In this document: one piece after another, positions 17,330 through 26,291 of the stretch
Layout of the letters: every line of letters begins with the position of its first letter
Position numbering within the stretch: position 1 is the first letter of the stretch
Source of the DNA: Candidatus Aminicenantota bacterium
GTDB lineage: Bacteria > Acidobacteriota > Aminicenantia > Aminicenantales > Aminicenantaceae
Assembly: GCA_020348385.1 (NCBI GenBank)
Contig: CP070750.1
Span: 130,719-194,718 of the forward strand
Direction of reading: 5' to 3'
DNA: 64,000 nt
The notes under the pieces: model-generated
Told to the model about the DNA's origin: nothing
The model's input: only the letters and a program-made list of their open reading frames with translations
Databases searched by the model: none
Translations under genes and position numbers: made by a program

Positions 17330-19603
17330 TCATTTATTCTTTTTCTCTTTTAGCGCATTGAGTACTTTTTCTGGTGTGATCGGGAGATTCTTGATGCTGA
17401 TCCCTGTGGCATGGAAAACCGCATTGCCCAAGGCTCCGGCCGTAGGATTGGTGAGGCCTTCTCCAGCCTCCTTGGCCCCGAAGGGGCCTTCAGGCTCATA
17501 GGTCTCCACTTCCATCACCTTAGTCTCCGGCATCTCGGTCGCCCGCAACAGCATGTAATCGACCAAATTCGGATTCAGGATTTTTCCCTCGTCCATCGGA
17601 AGGTCTTCGGTAAAGCCATAGCCCGCAGCCATGGCAATGGCTCCTTCCAGCTGCCCCTCCACTCCCAAGGGATTGATCACCTGCCCGCAGTCATGTGCAG
17701 TGACACAATTTTTGAGCGTGATTTTCCCCGTATCGGGATTGACATCAGCCTCGATGGCTTGAACACCAAAACTGTAGGCTGGCGAGATCATTCCTTTGCG
17801 GTGAGGCGTGTAGTGTCCTCTTGCGATTATGGGCTGCCCATCCTTCCCGCGTATTGCTTCTTTGACAACATCATAAAAGGATAGGCCTCTCTCCGGGCGC
17901 GCGATGAGATGGATCCAGCCGTCCTTTATGTCCAGGTCATACACGATATTCGGTGCCAGTTTCGCTGTCGCAAACTCGAGGATTTGCTGCTTGGCTTTGG
18001 ATGCCGCCATCTTGACGGCATTGCCCTGCATCAGAGTTTCACGGCTTCCCCATGCACCCAGGTCTACTGGGCAAGTTTCTGTGTCTCCCATGTGTAGACG
18101 AATATCCTCGACTTTTACTCCCAGCTCTTCGGCACAGATCATGGCCATGGTGGTGTTGGATCCCTGACCCATATCCTGGGATCCCACGAACAGGTCGACC
18201 TTCCCATCGATATTGATCTGAAGGACAGCTGAGGAAAAGGCATAGGGGGTGTCGAACCAGTTGAATATTCCCCCAGACATAAAGCCGTAGGCAGAAACAC
18301 CGATCCCGCGATTAGGAGGAAGCTTCCCGCGAGATTTGATCCAATCGTCTATCTTGTCGAGGCATTGGCCGAGACCGCAGCTCTGGATCGTGGCCTGCCC
18401 GGGGACCTCATATCCGGGATACATGGCATTTTTGCGCCGGATGTCTATCGGATCGATCCCCAGTTCATCTGCGATAAGGTCGATCTGTGTTTCTGCGCAG
18501 AATGTAGCCTGAGGAGCGCCGAAACCCCGCATCGCTGATGTCGGTGCGGTATTGGTGTAAACGCGGTATCCGTCATATCGGTAACTGGGCCACACGTAGG
18601 GGAAGGATTGGAAAAATCCTGTGAGATAAAGAGCGGTCGCTCCCATGGCCGTGTAGGCGCCGCCTTCTGTGAAAACGCGGGCTTCCTTGGCTAGGAAGGC
18701 TCCGTCCTTTTTAACTCCGCTACGGATATAATAAAACATGGGTGTCCGCCGTTTGGTGGCCGAGAACTCTTCCTCGCGCGTGAGCACGATTTTAACAGGT
18801 TGACAGAGCTTCATGGAAAGAATCGAGCAGCAGAACTGGGCAGAATCCAGCTCGAACTTACTCCCGAAACCACCGCCGGTATACCGGGAGATCACCCGCA
18901 CATCGTTTTCTCTCAAACCGAGTATCTCGGCCAGCAAGACTTTGATGTAATAGTGAGATTGGGTCGAGGTATACACGGTCAGTTTGCCTTCCGGTGTGTA
19001 ATCGGCCACAGCGCAATGGGTCTCCATGCACACATGGGCCTGGGATGAGCACCGGAACCAGTCTTCCCGAACATAATCCGCTTTTTTGAATCCCTCATCC
19101 ACATCTCCCCATTCGATATGGCGGGTGACATTGATATTTCTTTCGGCATGCTCATGGAGCTGCGGAGCTCCCTCTTTTATGGCTTCCAGCGGTTCGAACG
19201 CACCGGGCAAGGCGTTGTACTCCACCTCGATCAAATCGAGCGCTTCTTCGGCAGTATCCTCATCGACAGCGGCCACCGTTGCCACAGGTTCGCCGATATA
19301 GCGAACCTTGTCCCTAGCCAATATTTCTTCATCGCACAGCTCTTTGAATCGCCTCCATATACCCTGTTTTCTACCCAGAGTGTCTTTTCCTGTCAGGACG
19401 GCCTTGACACCTTTCAAACGTTCCGCTTTGGATGTATCGATATGGATAATTTCCCCATGCGGATAGGGACTGCGCAAGATTTTTCCGTGCAGCATTCGGG
19501 GGAGGGTGATGTCGAAGGTATACTCTGCCCGACCGGTTATTTTGGCGATCCCGTCGATGTTATGGATAGGCGTATTGATGACGGTATATGTGTGCTTTTT
19601 CAT
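17330..19603 (-). CDS. Molybdenum hydroxylase large subunit (xanthine dehydrogenase family)
   Basis: A 757-residue molybdopterin-binding catalytic subunit. Landmarks are the N-terminal aldehyde-oxidase a/b hammerhead (DGIAKITGRAEYTFDI), GGGFGSKFE for cofactor binding, SAMRGFGAPQATF, QDMGQGSNT, and the catalytic glutamate in GAKEAGEG near the C-terminus. The enzyme would hydroxylate an aldehyde or heteroaromatic C-H, using water. It lacks the AYRCSFR copper-binding loop of aerobic CO dehydrogenase, so it is not a CO oxidiser. It overlaps the small Fe-S subunit by 4 bp. A second, divergent set lies at 28844-32600. The substrate is unknown. Confidence 0.9.
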   Translation of the reverse strand: MKKHTYTVINTPIHNIDGIAKITGRAEYTFDITLPRMLHGKILRSPYPHGEIIHIDTSKAERLKGVKAVLTGKDTLGRKQGIWRRFKELCDEEILARDKVRYIGEPVATVAAVDEDTAEEALDLIEVEYNALPGAFEPLEAIKEGAPQLHEHAERNINVTRHIEWGDVDEGFKKADYVREDWFRCSSQAHVCMETHCAVADYTPEGKLTVYTSTQSHYYIKVLLAEILGLRENDVRVISRYTGGGFGSKFELDSAQFCCSILSMKLCQPVKIVLTREEEFSATKRRTPMFYYIRSGVKKDGAFLAKEARVFTEGGAYTAMGATALYLTGFFQSFPYVWPSYRYDGYRVYTNTAPTSAMRGFGAPQATFCAETQIDLIADELGIDPIDIRRKNAMYPGYEVPGQATIQSCGLGQCLDKIDDWIKSRGKLPPNRGIGVSAYGFMSGGIFNWFDTPYAFSSAVLQINIDGKVDLFVGSQDMGQGSNTTMAMICAEELGVKVEDIRLHMGDTETCPVDLGAWGSRETLMQGNAVKMAASKAKQQILEFATAKLAPNIVYDLDIKDGWIHLIARPERGLSFYDVVKEAIRGKDGQPIIARGHYTPHRKGMISPAYSFGVQAIEADVNPDTGKITLKNCVTAHDCGQVINPLGVEGQLEGAIAMAAGYGFTEDLPMDEGKILNPNLVDYMLLRATEMPETKVMEVETYEPEGPFGAKEAGEGLTNPTAGALGNAVFHATGISIKNLPITPEKVLNALKEKKNK

Positions 19604-20079
19604 CGCCCCTCATCCTCGTACTTTCCTTCAGCGACAGCTCTGATGGCCCGAAGAATGCTGTTGTAGCCCGTGCATCGGCAGATGTTTCCCTGTATGCCTT
19701 TTTTTATATCTTCAGAAACCGGATCCTCATTTAAAAAGGCTGTAGCTGACATCAGCATTCCGGATGTGCAAAACCCGCATTGAAAAGCACCATGGTCGAG
19801 AAAGGAAAGCTGAAGTGGCGTGAGTCCTGCGCCGTCCGCAAGGCCTTCAACTGTGGTTACCTTTGCGCCGTCGACCTGCACCGCCAAAACAGAACAGGAT
19901 TTGACCGCAGCTCCGTCCAGCAGAATCGTGCATGCTCCACAAGATCCTGTGCTGCACCCCCTTTTCGTTCCTGTCAAGTCCAACTCATCTCTCAGAATTT
20001 CCACCAGGAGTTTCCTCGGGCTGATATACAATTCGTGGTATTCCTCGTTGACTGTCAGATGCACAAGCTTCTTTTTCAT
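19600..20079 (-). CDS. Molybdenum hydroxylase [2Fe-2S] subunit
   Basis: A 159-residue electron-transfer subunit with two [2Fe-2S] clusters. The plant-ferredoxin-type site is CSTGSCGACT with a following cysteine (VKSC). The second, helical site is QCGFCTSGM and NICRCTGY. Length and motif spacing are standard for CoxS/XdhC-type subunits. It passes electrons from the molybdenum site to FAD. Overlaps of 4 bp with both neighbours show tight translational coupling in the order FAD, Fe-S, Mo. Confidence 0.93.
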   Translation of the reverse strand: MKKKLVHLTVNEEYHELYISPRKLLVEILRDELDLTGTKRGCSTGSCGACTILLDGAAVKSCSVLAVQVDGAKVTTVEGLADGAGLTPLQLSFLDHGAFQCGFCTSGMLMSATAFLNEDPVSEDIKKGIQGNICRCTGYNSILRAIRAVAEGKYEDEGR

Positions 20080-20975
20080 GTGTGCTTTCCTCCAACTCTG
20101 CCTGAAGTTTTTGCTTGTTCCCAGGCCTTTTTCATTATTTTGATTGTCAAGGCTTTGACAAGTGCTCGCCGGTAGGTTTCGGTGGCGTGGATGTCGCTGA
20201 CTGGATCACACTCTTCTGACGCCTTTTTGCCGACACTGGCAAGCAGTTTTGTATCGATCTTTTTCCCTATCAACATCTGCTCTGCTTCCCCAGCACGCAG
20301 AGGAGTCGCTGCAGCCGCGCCGAGGACGATCCGAGCATCTTTGCATCCGATCCCATCCTCGGCCATGGTGATCGATGCAGCGACTGAGACAATTCCCTGG
20401 TGGTTTTTGATAATGTTGAATTTTTCGTAGGCCACGGCTGATTTTTTTAGGGGGACCGGCACTTGTATTTCTATCAGGAGTTCGCCTTCCTCCAGCGCGG
20501 TCTCGAAGATATCGACAAAAAAATCCTCGAGGAGCAGGCTGCGTTCCCCATTTGTGTTGGCCAATTTCACTGTTGCAGTCATAGCGATTAGAATAGGAGC
20601 CGGGTCGCTCGCCGGGTCTCCATGGGCCAGGTTTCCTCCGATCGTGCCCCAGTTGCGGGTTTGAACTGAGGCCAGGTTCTCTTCCATCTCCACTAGTACA
20701 GGGTAATTTTTTTTGATCTCCGGGGATTTTTCTATTTCTCTGTGGGTGGTCGCAGCGCCGATCTTCAAGCCTTTTTTTGGATCATAGTCGATGTAGCTCA
20801 TCTCTTTGACGCTTTTGATATCGACGAGATTCTCCGGAGCCACCAATCCCTGGCGCATCAGAATGAGCAGGGATTGCCCCCCGCATATAATCTTGTAATC
20901 CTCCTTGAATTTTTCGAGCAGGCTCAAGGATTCCTGTACTGTTGTGGCTCGGTGGTAGTTGAAGTTGTGTATCAT
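20076..20975 (-). CDS. Molybdenum hydroxylase FAD-binding subunit
   Basis: A 299-residue CoxM-type subunit. FAD pyrophosphate contacts are CGGQSLL near residue 32 and the TIGGNLAHGDPASD loop near 112. It completes the three-subunit hydroxylase and would hand electrons to NAD or another acceptor. There is no extra cysteine-rich loop, so it lacks the additional [4Fe-4S] cluster that marks 4-hydroxybenzoyl-CoA reductase. It overlaps the upstream Cys-rich small gene and the downstream Fe-S gene by 4 bp each. Confidence 0.92.
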   Translation of the reverse strand: MIHNFNYHRATTVQESLSLLEKFKEDYKIICGGQSLLILMRQGLVAPENLVDIKSVKEMSYIDYDPKKGLKIGAATTHREIEKSPEIKKNYPVLVEMEENLASVQTRNWGTIGGNLAHGDPASDPAPILIAMTATVKLANTNGERSLLLEDFFVDIFETALEEGELLIEIQVPVPLKKSAVAYEKFNIIKNHQGIVSVAASITMAEDGIGCKDARIVLGAAAATPLRAGEAEQMLIGKKIDTKLLASVGKKASEECDPVSDIHATETYRRALVKALTIKIMKKAWEQAKTSGRVGGKHT

Positions 20976-21220
20976 TTCTTTTTCCTTTTCACATATTCAT
21001 TGAAAGCGAGCCATTTGGGACTGTGTGGCAATGGCAAAGGCATTTCAAATTTAGGTTGAGATTCTGTCTGCCACGCCCGAGGCTTGAATTTTTTTCCGGA
21101 ATTTCTCATATGTCCTCGATATTTGGGGTAGAAACAGAGGAAATAGTGTCTGCCGCGATACTGAGGACACTCTAGGCAAAACTCGTTTGAAAAAGGACAC
21201 AGCATTTTTGTTTTTGCCAT
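20972..21220 (-). CDS. Small Cys-rich protein leading the molybdenum hydroxylase operon
   Basis: An 82-residue basic protein with four cysteines at 8, 15, 18 and 29 in an N-terminal CPFSNEFCLECPQYRG block, plausible for zinc or Fe-S binding. Its tail is Arg/Lys-rich (EYVKRKKK). No family recognised. A strong AGGAGAG site precedes the ATG. It is the first gene of the operon and overlaps the FAD subunit by 4 bp. Possible roles are regulator, assembly factor or electron carrier; all are speculative. Confidence 0.65.
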   Translation of the reverse strand: MAKTKMLCPFSNEFCLECPQYRGRHYFLCFYPKYRGHMRNSGKKFKPRAWQTESQPKFEMPLPLPHSPKWLAFNEYVKRKKK

Positions 21221-21272
21221 GAGCTACTCTCCTGAAGACAATTATTACTGTCGTCTCTGCTATTGCATAGGC

Positions 21273-21302
21273 AACATAATCAAAAGAAAAGAATTTTGTC
21301 AA
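21273..21302 (-). promoter_or_regulatory. Putative promoter of the first molybdenum hydroxylase operon
   Basis: On the minus strand a perfect TTGACA (21297-21302) is followed 18 bp later by TATGTT (21273-21278). This would drive the operon starting at 21220. The rest of the 270-bp gap 21221-21490 shows no convincing gene. Confidence 0.45.
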
Positions 21303-21490
21303 GGAAAACCCGGGCGACGTAAGCATCTCAATTTCCGTGATATCAGAAGGATTAGTTTCGGCTCTTGGGGATGGTTTTGCTCCCGTGAAGATTTAGCCAT
21401 CCTCAAAAGCCCGATTTATCGCGGAAATTCAGATCCTGATCCTGTAGATCGATGATTTGGACAGTCTGTTCGGACTAAACCAGGATTCGT

Positions 21491-24112
21491 CTATTCGTAA
21501 CGGAGAGAGTCCACAGGATTGGCAAGCGCGGCCCGGATGGCCTGGTAGCTCACCGTGAGCAGAGCGATGGATAGGGAGAGCGCAGCCGCCAAAACGAATA
21601 TTATGGGATGGATGTCCATGCGATAAGCGAAACTCTGCAACCAGCGATTCATGGCAAAGTATGCCACGGGTAAGGCGATTAAATTGGCGACGATCACAAG
21701 CAACATAAACTCTTTTGCTAATAGGCGGATGATCCCGAGAACGGATGCTCCCAACACCTTGCGGATGCCGATCTCCTTCGTGCGCTGCTCCGCTGTGAAC
21801 GAGGCCATGCCGAATAGACCCAAACAGCCGATCAAGATAGCCAAAAAACTGAAATAAAAGGTGATCGTCTTCAGCCTGTCTTCTTGCCTGTAGAGACTGT
21901 CGAAGGATTCATCCAAAAATAGGAAGTTGAAAGGCCTGTTGGGATCCAGTTCCTTCCATTTCTTTTCTATAAGACCCATTGTATGAGGGACGTTGTCCGG
22001 AGCAATCCGGACGGATAATGTCATGAGGCTGTTGTAATCATAAAAAATAATGAGTGGTTCGATCTTTTCGCGCAAGGACTGCAAGTGGAAATCCTTCACA
22101 ACGCCGATAACCGTCAGGTAAAAAACTTCCCTTCCGCTGTTCGGCGGTGGCCGGAAAACGAATCTTTTCCCCACAGGATTTTTCCAGCCGATTTTTTTTG
22201 CAGCGGTTTCGTTGATCAGGACGGACTCGTTTGGATCGGTGGAAAAATCTTCGGAAAAGTTCCTTCCTTCGAGTATTTCCATACCCATCGTGGGGATGTA
22301 ATGGGCATCCACATTCATGTAATCCATCGATAATATCTGGTCATCCGCGAAGCCTTCGGGGAGAAAAGTGCCGACGAGATGCCCCCTGCTGGGCACCAGG
22401 TCCGAGGCACCCACATCGACGACACCGGACAGATCCCGCATTTCACTCCGGATCGAGCGGTATGATTTTCGGAGCGTTTCACTCATCCGGGGAATGATGA
22501 CGACGTGTTCCTTGTCGAAACCTAATTCTGTGTTTTTCATGAATATGATCTGCTGGTAAACGATTATGGTGGCGGCGATCAAGGCTATGGATATGGAAAA
22601 CTGGAAAACGACGAGAATTTTCCGGAAGCGGGAATGTGAACCACCGGCTTTCAACAATCCTTTCAACACATGAACAGGAGGAAAGGAGGAAAGGATAAAA
22701 GCAGGATAACTTCCTGCACACACACCGACAATAATAGCCATTCCCAGGACTGCTGCCAGCAGCCAAGGGGATTGGAAGAAATTTAGGGTCAGTTCGGTGC
22801 CGATAACAGTGTTGAAAAAAGGAAGAGACAATATAATGAAAACGATTGCCAAGCCCATTGCAAGAAAACTGTGGATCATGGATTCCCCGAGAAACTGACC
22901 GATCAGTCGGCTTCGGATAGCTCCCAGGGTTTTCCGCATTCCTACCTCTTGGGCCCGAGTTGCGGAACGCGCTGTTGAAAGATTGATAAAATTGATACCG
23001 GCGATAAGCAGGACAAAAAACGCTATGGCAGAAAAAAGATAGACATAGGTGATGTCGCTGTTTGCCGAAATGTCTCTTTCAAAATCCGAATAAAGGTGAA
23101 TTTTTTTCAGAGGCTGAAGGAATAGCCGTACTGTGCCTCCCGTGGCCTTCATGGCATCTCCCAAGTGGTTATCGATGAACCCAGGGAATTTTTGTTCCAA
23201 CTGTGAAGGATCGGTAAACTCATCGAGAAGCAGATAGGTGAAAAACCGGAGATCGAACCACATGTCGTCACGAACACTTCCGTTAGCCATCAGAGTCTGG
23301 AAGGATCGGAGCATGTTGAATCGGAAGTGAGAATTATGCGGAATGTCCTTGACAACGCCTGTCACGCTAAAATCCGTTTCATTGTTGAACCTAAGTATCT
23401 TGCCAATGGGATCTTCATCGCCGAAATACTTTTGGGCGGTGCTTTCTGTGATCACCACCGTGTTCGGAGCTTGGAGAGCTGTCTTTGGATCGCCGCTTAT
23501 AAACGGAAATGTGAAAATATCGAATACCTCGTTTTCCGCGAAACCGACATCGGCTTCCTGGAATGTTTTGTCTTTGTATTTAACAAAAATCATTCTTGGT
23601 CTGTCTACCCGTGCGGCCGCGATGACTTCCGGAAAGTCTTCGACAAGAGCTGGACCTGCTGCTGTAAGGGAAACGGGCGTGTGCAGCATGGAGCCGATCT
23701 CGATATCCAGGGTCAATCGGCAAATGTTGTCCGCTTTTTCGTGGAACCTGTCATAGCTCAATTCATTCAGGATCCACATAAATATCAGCACACAGACCGC
23801 CATACCGATGGCCAGGCCCGAGATGTTGATAAACGAGTAGCCTTTGTGCTTTTTCAGGCTTCGAAAGGCGATTTTCATGTAGTTTTTAAACATTATGAGT
23901 CTCCAATAAAAAGAATCTTTTAAAAATACTGGGAAAGAGCGCAAACACTGCCGCCAAAACCAGAGCCGGGCGATAAAGATCCCTCTTCTACTGGCAATCT
24001 CATGAAATTCCTCATTGAAATCTCCGTGGATGGCAAAGTTTTCCTCATATCGGGCTGTGTGCTTGATGACCCATCCGGCTATTTTTGGCGGACGGGATTT
24101 TTGTGTTGCCAT
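21491..24112 (-). CDS. MacB/FtsX-type ABC transporter permease with N-terminal prefix domain
   Basis: An 873-residue membrane protein from the ATG at 24112, just after the padR stop (an upstream in-frame ATG would overlap padR). The first ~75 residues are a soluble prefix (IAGWVIKHTARYEENFAIHGD region). Two repeats of MacB periplasmic domain plus FtsX permease follow. Each starts with or contains typical blocks, such as AFRSLKKHKGYSFINISGLAIGMAV and, near the end, EIGIRKVLGAS. No ATP-binding domain is fused and no ATPase gene is adjacent, so the ATPase must be encoded elsewhere. Family members act in lipoprotein, peptide or antibiotic mechanotransport. Co-transcription with PadR suggests induction by a toxic compound. 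Confidence 0.88.
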   Translation of the reverse strand: MATQKSRPPKIAGWVIKHTARYEENFAIHGDFNEEFHEIASRRGIFIARLWFWRQCLRSFPVFLKDSFYWRLIMFKNYMKIAFRSLKKHKGYSFINISGLAIGMAVCVLIFMWILNELSYDRFHEKADNICRLTLDIEIGSMLHTPVSLTAAGPALVEDFPEVIAAARVDRPRMIFVKYKDKTFQEADVGFAENEVFDIFTFPFISGDPKTALQAPNTVVITESTAQKYFGDEDPIGKILRFNNETDFSVTGVVKDIPHNSHFRFNMLRSFQTLMANGSVRDDMWFDLRFFTYLLLDEFTDPSQLEQKFPGFIDNHLGDAMKATGGTVRLFLQPLKKIHLYSDFERDISANSDITYVYLFSAIAFFVLLIAGINFINLSTARSATRAQEVGMRKTLGAIRSRLIGQFLGESMIHSFLAMGLAIVFIILSLPFFNTVIGTELTLNFFQSPWLLAAVLGMAIIVGVCAGSYPAFILSSFPPVHVLKGLLKAGGSHSRFRKILVVFQFSISIALIAATIIVYQQIIFMKNTELGFDKEHVVIIPRMSETLRKSYRSIRSEMRDLSGVVDVGASDLVPSRGHLVGTFLPEGFADDQILSMDYMNVDAHYIPTMGMEILEGRNFSEDFSTDPNESVLINETAAKKIGWKNPVGKRFVFRPPPNSGREVFYLTVIGVVKDFHLQSLREKIEPLIIFYDYNSLMTLSVRIAPDNVPHTMGLIEKKWKELDPNRPFNFLFLDESFDSLYRQEDRLKTITFYFSFLAILIGCLGLFGMASFTAEQRTKEIGIRKVLGASVLGIIRLLAKEFMLLVIVANLIALPVAYFAMNRWLQSFAYRMDIHPIIFVLAAALSLSIALLTVSYQAIRAALANPVDSLRYE

Positions 24113-24123
24113 GGTCCTATTCT

Positions 24124-24444
24124 TCAATCGAAGGCGTAATCGGTGATATCCTCCCACATTTTTTGGTTCATGTCGCGGGCGGCTTTCAAGGCATTCAAGC
24201 CTGAGGTAGATACGGTGTAGTAGATCTTTCTCCGTCCTCGTCTATCCGGCGTAGGATCTCCCAAAGATTTATTGACATATTTTTTTTTGGCCAGTTGGCT
24301 GAGTGCGCTGTACAGATTCCCGTAGGTGAATTCTTTCCCCAAAATCTGTGAAACATATTGGCGGATTTTAACACCGTAGGCGTCATCTTGAAGCCGCCAA
24401 ATAGCCAACATGAGTATCTCCTCGATTTTTGTCAGTTCTTTCAT
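24124..24444 (-). CDS. PadR family transcriptional regulator
   Basis: A 106-residue winged-helix repressor of the PadR family, short subtype. It shows the family sequence pattern ILMLAIWRLQDDAYGVKIR followed by FTYGNLYSALSQLAKKKYV (recognition helix) and a C-terminal dimerisation helix. It is encoded 11 bp upstream of the ABC permease it probably controls. Such pairs are common in Acidobacteria-like genomes. A perfect 15-bp palindrome overlaps its own promoter, suggesting autoregulation. The divergent methyltransferase could share the control. Confidence 0.9.
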   Translation of the reverse strand: MKELTKIEEILMLAIWRLQDDAYGVKIRQYVSQILGKEFTYGNLYSALSQLAKKKYVNKSLGDPTPDRRGRRKIYYTVSTSGLNALKAARDMNQKMWEDITDYAFD

Positions 24445-24462
24445 GCTTCTCTCACATTATTT

Positions 24463-24477
24463 TACTGAAATTCAGTA
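24463..24477. promoter_or_regulatory. Palindromic operator upstream of padR
   Basis: TACTGAA-A-TTCAGTA is a perfect inverted repeat with a single central base. It overlaps a minus-strand -10-like TATACT and lies about 20 bp upstream of the padR start. It is the best candidate for a PadR binding site. Binding by PadR is inferred from position and symmetry. Confidence 0.55.
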
Positions 24478-24588
24478 TATTATTTAATACGGAAAAACAA
24501 AACAAAAAGTTTCAAAGTTATTATGGTTTTATTCTTTATTTAACTTGTGTTGCAATCGCTTAATCCTATATAAGGTAATTGCAGTTTT

Positions 24589-25215
24589 ATGAAAGTTGAT
24601 CCTTACAAAAACATCGCAAAATTTTATGACAGGTTGTTCGAGCCTCTCAACCGTGGCTTAAGAGCACTAGGAATGAAAATGTTACCCCCAGAAGAGGGGA
24701 TGCAAATTCTCGATGTAGGCTGCGGGACTGGCATTCACCTCCAACTCTACCAAAGAGCTGGCTGCATTATATCTGGGATCGATCTGTCCCCCTCGATGCT
24801 TTTAGTGGCACGAAATCGTCTTGGCGATAGCGCAAATCTTTGTTTAGGCGATGCTTCCAAAATGCCTTACCAGGATAAGAGGTTCGATCTAATCATCATG
24901 TCGACTGTCCTGCACGAGATGCCGCCCGGAGTTCGCGATGCAGTGATCGATGAATCAAAACGCACTTGCAAACAGGATGGTCGTATTCTGTTGATCGACT
25001 TTCATCCCGGTCCTATCCAGCCCTTGAAGGGATGGATTAATAAAACCATTATCCTAATGGCTGAAATTGCGGCTGGGCGAAAGCATTTCAAGAATTATCG
25101 CGATTTTATCAACAGGCAAGGTTTGGCCAGCCTGATTTCAACCCACAGACTATTGGTAGTACAGGAAAAAATAGTCGCTGGTGGGAATGTTGTTTTGTAC
25201 CTGCTATCCCTGTAG
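24589..25215 (+). CDS. Class I SAM-dependent methyltransferase
   Basis: A 208-residue Rossmann-fold methyltransferase. Motif I is LDVGCGTGIH near residue 40, the SAM ribose-binding acidic residue lies in GIDLSPSM, and motif IV-like FDLIIMSTVLHEM follows. It resembles UbiE/COQ5-like or phospholipid N-methyltransferases, but the substrate cannot be read from sequence. It is transcribed divergently from padR. A weak promoter (TTGTGT, 16 bp, TATATA) may lie at about 24545-24572. No second gene follows on the same strand. Confidence 0.85.
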   Translation: MKVDPYKNIAKFYDRLFEPLNRGLRALGMKMLPPEEGMQILDVGCGTGIHLQLYQRAGCIISGIDLSPSMLLVARNRLGDSANLCLGDASKMPYQDKRFDLIIMSTVLHEMPPGVRDAVIDESKRTCKQDGRILLIDFHPGPIQPLKGWINKTIILMAEIAAGRKHFKNYRDFINRQGLASLISTHRLLVVQEKIVAGGNVVLYLLSL

Positions 25216-25243
25216 GGTGTGTTCTAGATAAATTATCGATGCA

Positions 25244-26207
25244 TCATAATAGTTTTATTTTTAACCCAAGTTTTAAGGTATAACCGGTAAAGTCAGTTTC
25301 GTAATCCCTGACATTTCGGATATTTTCACCGCTAGGCGGTTCTGTTCCAAAGCCTGTCCGAGGAAGCCATTCCTCTGTCCATGCATATTGCGCATAATGG
25401 TAGTGAGTGGCATCTAGTGAATCGCTCCAGTTGTTCGAATCGCTCTGGTTCCGGGTGCCCTTGAAGCCGCTGATTTTTGCATACCTCCCGAACCCTTCGA
25501 TCACGATGGCGACGTTTTCAGCTAAATGATATTCGAACCCGCTCCCCCCATGAAAACAGACATCCCCACCACTTCCAGTAGTGTCTGTATCCATCTTGTA
25601 TGGAGTATCATTCTCCCGATAACTTGAACTTGAAAACCTCGCGAAGTAATAGCCTGCTCCAGCGTTAATATAAACTCGAGATTTGGATGATACTGGAAGA
25701 TAATAATATATCCCCAAAGTTACAGGGACGGCCTTAGCTTTTTGGTTTATCCCGCTTCTCGCTGTCGTCAAGCCCTCTTGATTTTTCCCAGTTCTCATGG
25801 CTGAATATTTCCCGGTGATGTATCCCACACCGCCACTTAGGGCAAATCGAGAACTGAGGTTGAACAGAATTTCTCCACCGGTTTCCCATCCCCAGTTTAG
25901 AGGATTTTTTTCAGTCGTTAAGGTGCCCCAGCAGCTTCTGTGCTAATTTTACCGAGACGATTCCAGTAATCGGCCGTGTCCTCGCTGTCTGTTCCCGATA
26001 GATGGCTTACCCCCCTGATAGCTTGAGTTCGAATTTTTTTTCTGGCGGAGATTGCGAATAGATGGAAAAGACAAAAACCAAAAAAAACAACACACAAAAA
26101 CTGATGGGTTTTCTGCCTTTGAAAGTCAAATACAATCTGTCATCCTTATGATTACGAAAAAGCCCTTTAAGCTTCCCTATCATATCGGGAATATTTCTTT
26201 TTTTCAA
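25244..26207 (-). pseudogene. Frameshifted outer-membrane beta-barrel protein
   Basis: A broken copy of the barrel protein at 27949-28833. The first part, 26207 to about 26007, gives a signal peptide and mature start ending KFELKLSGG, and then hits a stop at a run of six C (26010-26015). Shifting frame continues as VSHLSGTD, matching SYLAGTD in the intact copy, until another stop near 25923. A second shift around 25920-25940 restores WGTLTTEKN...GGEILFN and GVGYITGK. The frame then stays open to the end at 25244, including GIYYYLPVSS and GFGRYAKISGF. Two independent shifts favour a decaying gene, but sequencing or assembly errors are possible. Confidence 0.75.
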
Positions 26208-26291
26208 TATAAAACAGAGTGCCGAAGTTGCATTGACTTCAGGGAATTTTCTATAATCCTAAAGAACGATTTAATGACGAGGATATCTCAT

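Noticed and set aside
17330-20975. Aerobic CO dehydrogenase (coxMSL)
   Set aside because: The large subunit lacks the AYRCSFR copper loop; it has SAMRGFGAPQ instead, so it is an aldehyde/xanthine-type hydroxylase despite the adjacent CoxG-like gene.
21219-21455. Plus-strand 78-residue open frame
   Set aside because: It overlaps the promoter and start of the Cys-rich gene on the other strand, has no binding site and no family resemblance.
26233-26257. TTGACT and TATAAT before the histidine phosphatase
   Set aside because: The two boxes are only 13 bp apart, too close for a standard sigma70 promoter; the -10 alone may still be used.
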